A stretch of DNA of 64,000 nucleotides from positions 400,409-464,408 of the forward strand of contig PABB01000067.1 in the NCBI GenBank assembly GCA_002702655.1, given 5' to 3'. Of the stretch, positions 63,139 through 64,000 are shown piece by piece. Origin of the DNA: Planctomycetaceae bacterium. GTDB lineage: Bacteria; Planctomycetota; Planctomycetia; Pirellulales; Lacipirellulaceae. Position numbers and translations under genes: made by a program. The notes under the pieces were generated by a model, which ran no database searches, was not told the origin of the DNA, and worked only from the letters and a program-made list of their open reading frames with translations. Numbering within the stretch: the stretch's first letter is position 1; each line of letters starts with the position of its first letter.

Positions 63139-63879
63139 TCAGGCCGCCTGTTGACCGGGTCGCTTGGGGATCGTCACTGTGAAACGAGCGCCGTTGCCGG
63201 CGTCTTTGACGACGGCGATTTTCCCGCCGTGTCGTTCCACGATCGAGCGGCAGATCGCCAGGCCCATGCCCATGCCGTCCTGCTTGGTCGAGACAAACGG
63301 TTCGAACAGCCGGTCGCGCACGTCGTCGGGGACGCCCGGCCCGTTGTCTTCGACAACGAACTGAATGACGCCGTCGGTGTCGTTGGCTTCGATGGCGATG
63401 CGACCGGCCCCCAGTGGCTGCGACTGTTCGATGGCGTCGCAGGCGTTCAGCAGCAGATTCATCAACACCTGTTGGATTTGCGTTCGATCGACCTGAAATC
63501 GCAACCCCGGCGGCGCGGGGCGGACGTCGACGTCAATTCGTTGGCGGGAGATCCGCCACGAGATCAGCTCCAGCGTGTCCGTCAGGAGGTCGTTGACGCT
63601 GCAGTCGATGACGGACCGTTCGCCGCTACGGACGAAGCCCGTGATGCGGCGGAGAATCTGACTGGCACGACTGCTGGCGGTGCGAATTCGCTCCAGCCAG
63701 CCGACGATCTCGGCCTGATTGCCGCCGGCGGGTTTGGCCAGCTCGCTGAGGCAGGCCTGCGAGAAATTGTGGATGCTGAACAAAGGCTGATTGATTTCAT
63801 GGGCGATCTCGGCGACCGCCTCGCCGAGCATGCCGAGCCGGCCGACGTGGGCCAGTTCGGCTTCGCGGCGGCGCAGCAT
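63139..63879 (-). CDS. Sensor histidine kinase, C-terminal part, apparently truncated
   Basis: The 246 residues visible hold a complete kinase core. The phosphoacceptor helix is AEIAHEINQPLFSIHNFS (H near residue 27), the N-box is NLLLNACDAI, G1 is VEDNGPGVPDD, the F-box LFEPFVSTK and G2 GMGMGLAICRSIV. The H-box and adjacent REAELAHVGRL linker resemble kinases with an upstream PAS or other sensor. Upstream the frame continues for about 30 more codons through ERSRASDMLRRREAEL-like linker sequence. It then enters sequence that looks like the end of a mobile element and meets a TGA at about 63978. So the sensory half is likely cut off. A start at 63879 has no clear ribosome-binding site. No response regulator is next to it. 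Confidence 0.8.
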   Translation of the reverse strand: MLRRREAELAHVGRLGMLGEAVAEIAHEINQPLFSIHNFSQACLSELAKPAGGNQAEIVGWLERIRTASSRASQILRRITGFVRSGERSVIDCSVNDLLTDTLELISWRISRQRIDVDVRPAPPGLRFQVDRTQIQQVLMNLLLNACDAIEQSQPLGAGRIAIEANDTDGVIQFVVEDNGPGVPDDVRDRLFEPFVSTKQDGMGMGLAICRSIVERHGGKIAVVKDAGNGARFTVTIPKRPGQQAA

Positions 63880-63911
63880 GTCGCTGGCGCGCGATCGCTC
63901 GATCGCGATCT

Positions 63912-64000
63912 TAGAACGTGTTTTGAAATTGCCTGATTGAAGAAAAACAGCTACGGCTCCCGTCCTTTGACGCCAATCTCAGGGAGGAGCCGTAGCATGA
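63912..64000 (+). mobile_element. Probable left end of an insertion sequence, with hidden start site
   Basis: The histidine kinase frame meets unrelated, AT-richer sequence from about 63912. An 11-base inverted repeat follows (GCTACGGCTCC, 63950-63960; GGAGCCGTAGC, 63986-63996), and its second arm covers an AGGAG site directly before an ATG at 63997 that runs off the window. This layout, a folding leader that masks the ribosome-binding site of the first gene, is usual at IS ends. The gene itself is out of view, so the family is unknown. Confidence 0.4.

Overview
The window is high-GC DNA of a Planctomycete (PVC superphylum), most likely a Pirellulales-like lineage. The strongest taxonomic evidence is a 68-residue gene matching the PVC signature small basic protein (19138-19344). 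It is supported by a fused double UvrA with a C-terminal extension, PEP-CTERM surface proteins with dockerin-like motifs, an ECF sigma factor plus DGPF-protein cluster, a TIGR03790-type protein and many small palindromic repeats. No rRNA, tRNA, CRISPR array, prophage or replication origin was recognised. The genus cannot be named from sequence alone.

Layout. 342-7652: giant fused uvrA, interrupted in frame by six short repeats. 7740-10361: a zinc-ribbon-like unknown and a cyclopropane-synthase-like methyltransferase, separated by an island of palindromes. 12297-10388 (-): ECF sigma factor, small one-helix membrane protein and exported coiled-coil protein. 15670-12427 (-): exported unknown, alpha/beta hydrolase and a metal permease with an HMA domain. 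16234-15905 (-): RRM RNA-binding protein. 16779-19018 (+): DUF485-like protein and acetate-type sodium/solute symporter. 19138-19344 (-): PVC small basic protein with a clear promoter and terminator. 19735-23150: exported lectin-like protein, a membrane-anchored hydrolase and an unknown serine-hydrolase-like protein. 23653-27913: inverse autotransporter diverging from an OmpH/Skp-like lipoprotein. 28086-30957: exported unknown, peptidoglycan amidase and a beta-propeller glycosidase-like protein. 31155-35768 (-): one reading frame that joins two PEP-CTERM proteins. 40676-35958 (-): three-gene ABC exporter. 41028-51064 (+): TIGR03790 protein, giant TPR protein, acidic DPFG-repeat protein and a lipoprotein. 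51448-55927: RND efflux adaptor and pump. 56015-60101: ECF42-like sigma factor followed by two VOC and three YCII/DGPF-family proteins. 60329-63025: large exported glycosidase-like protein. 63139 to the right edge: a histidine kinase apparently cut by a mobile element.

The most unusual signal is structural. Short elements built from heptanucleotide tandem repeats, usually arranged as inverted arrays (units TTGGTCA, TTGGTGA, GATGTGA, CGATGAA, GGCGGAA), lie in spacers, including both junctions of the ABC operon. They also lie in frame in the linkers of uvrA, where they are translated. The second is the 873-residue exported acidic protein with 20 DPFG motifs. Start codons were chosen by ribosome-binding sites, signal peptides and overlaps. 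Functions are from family recognition by eye; no searches were run.
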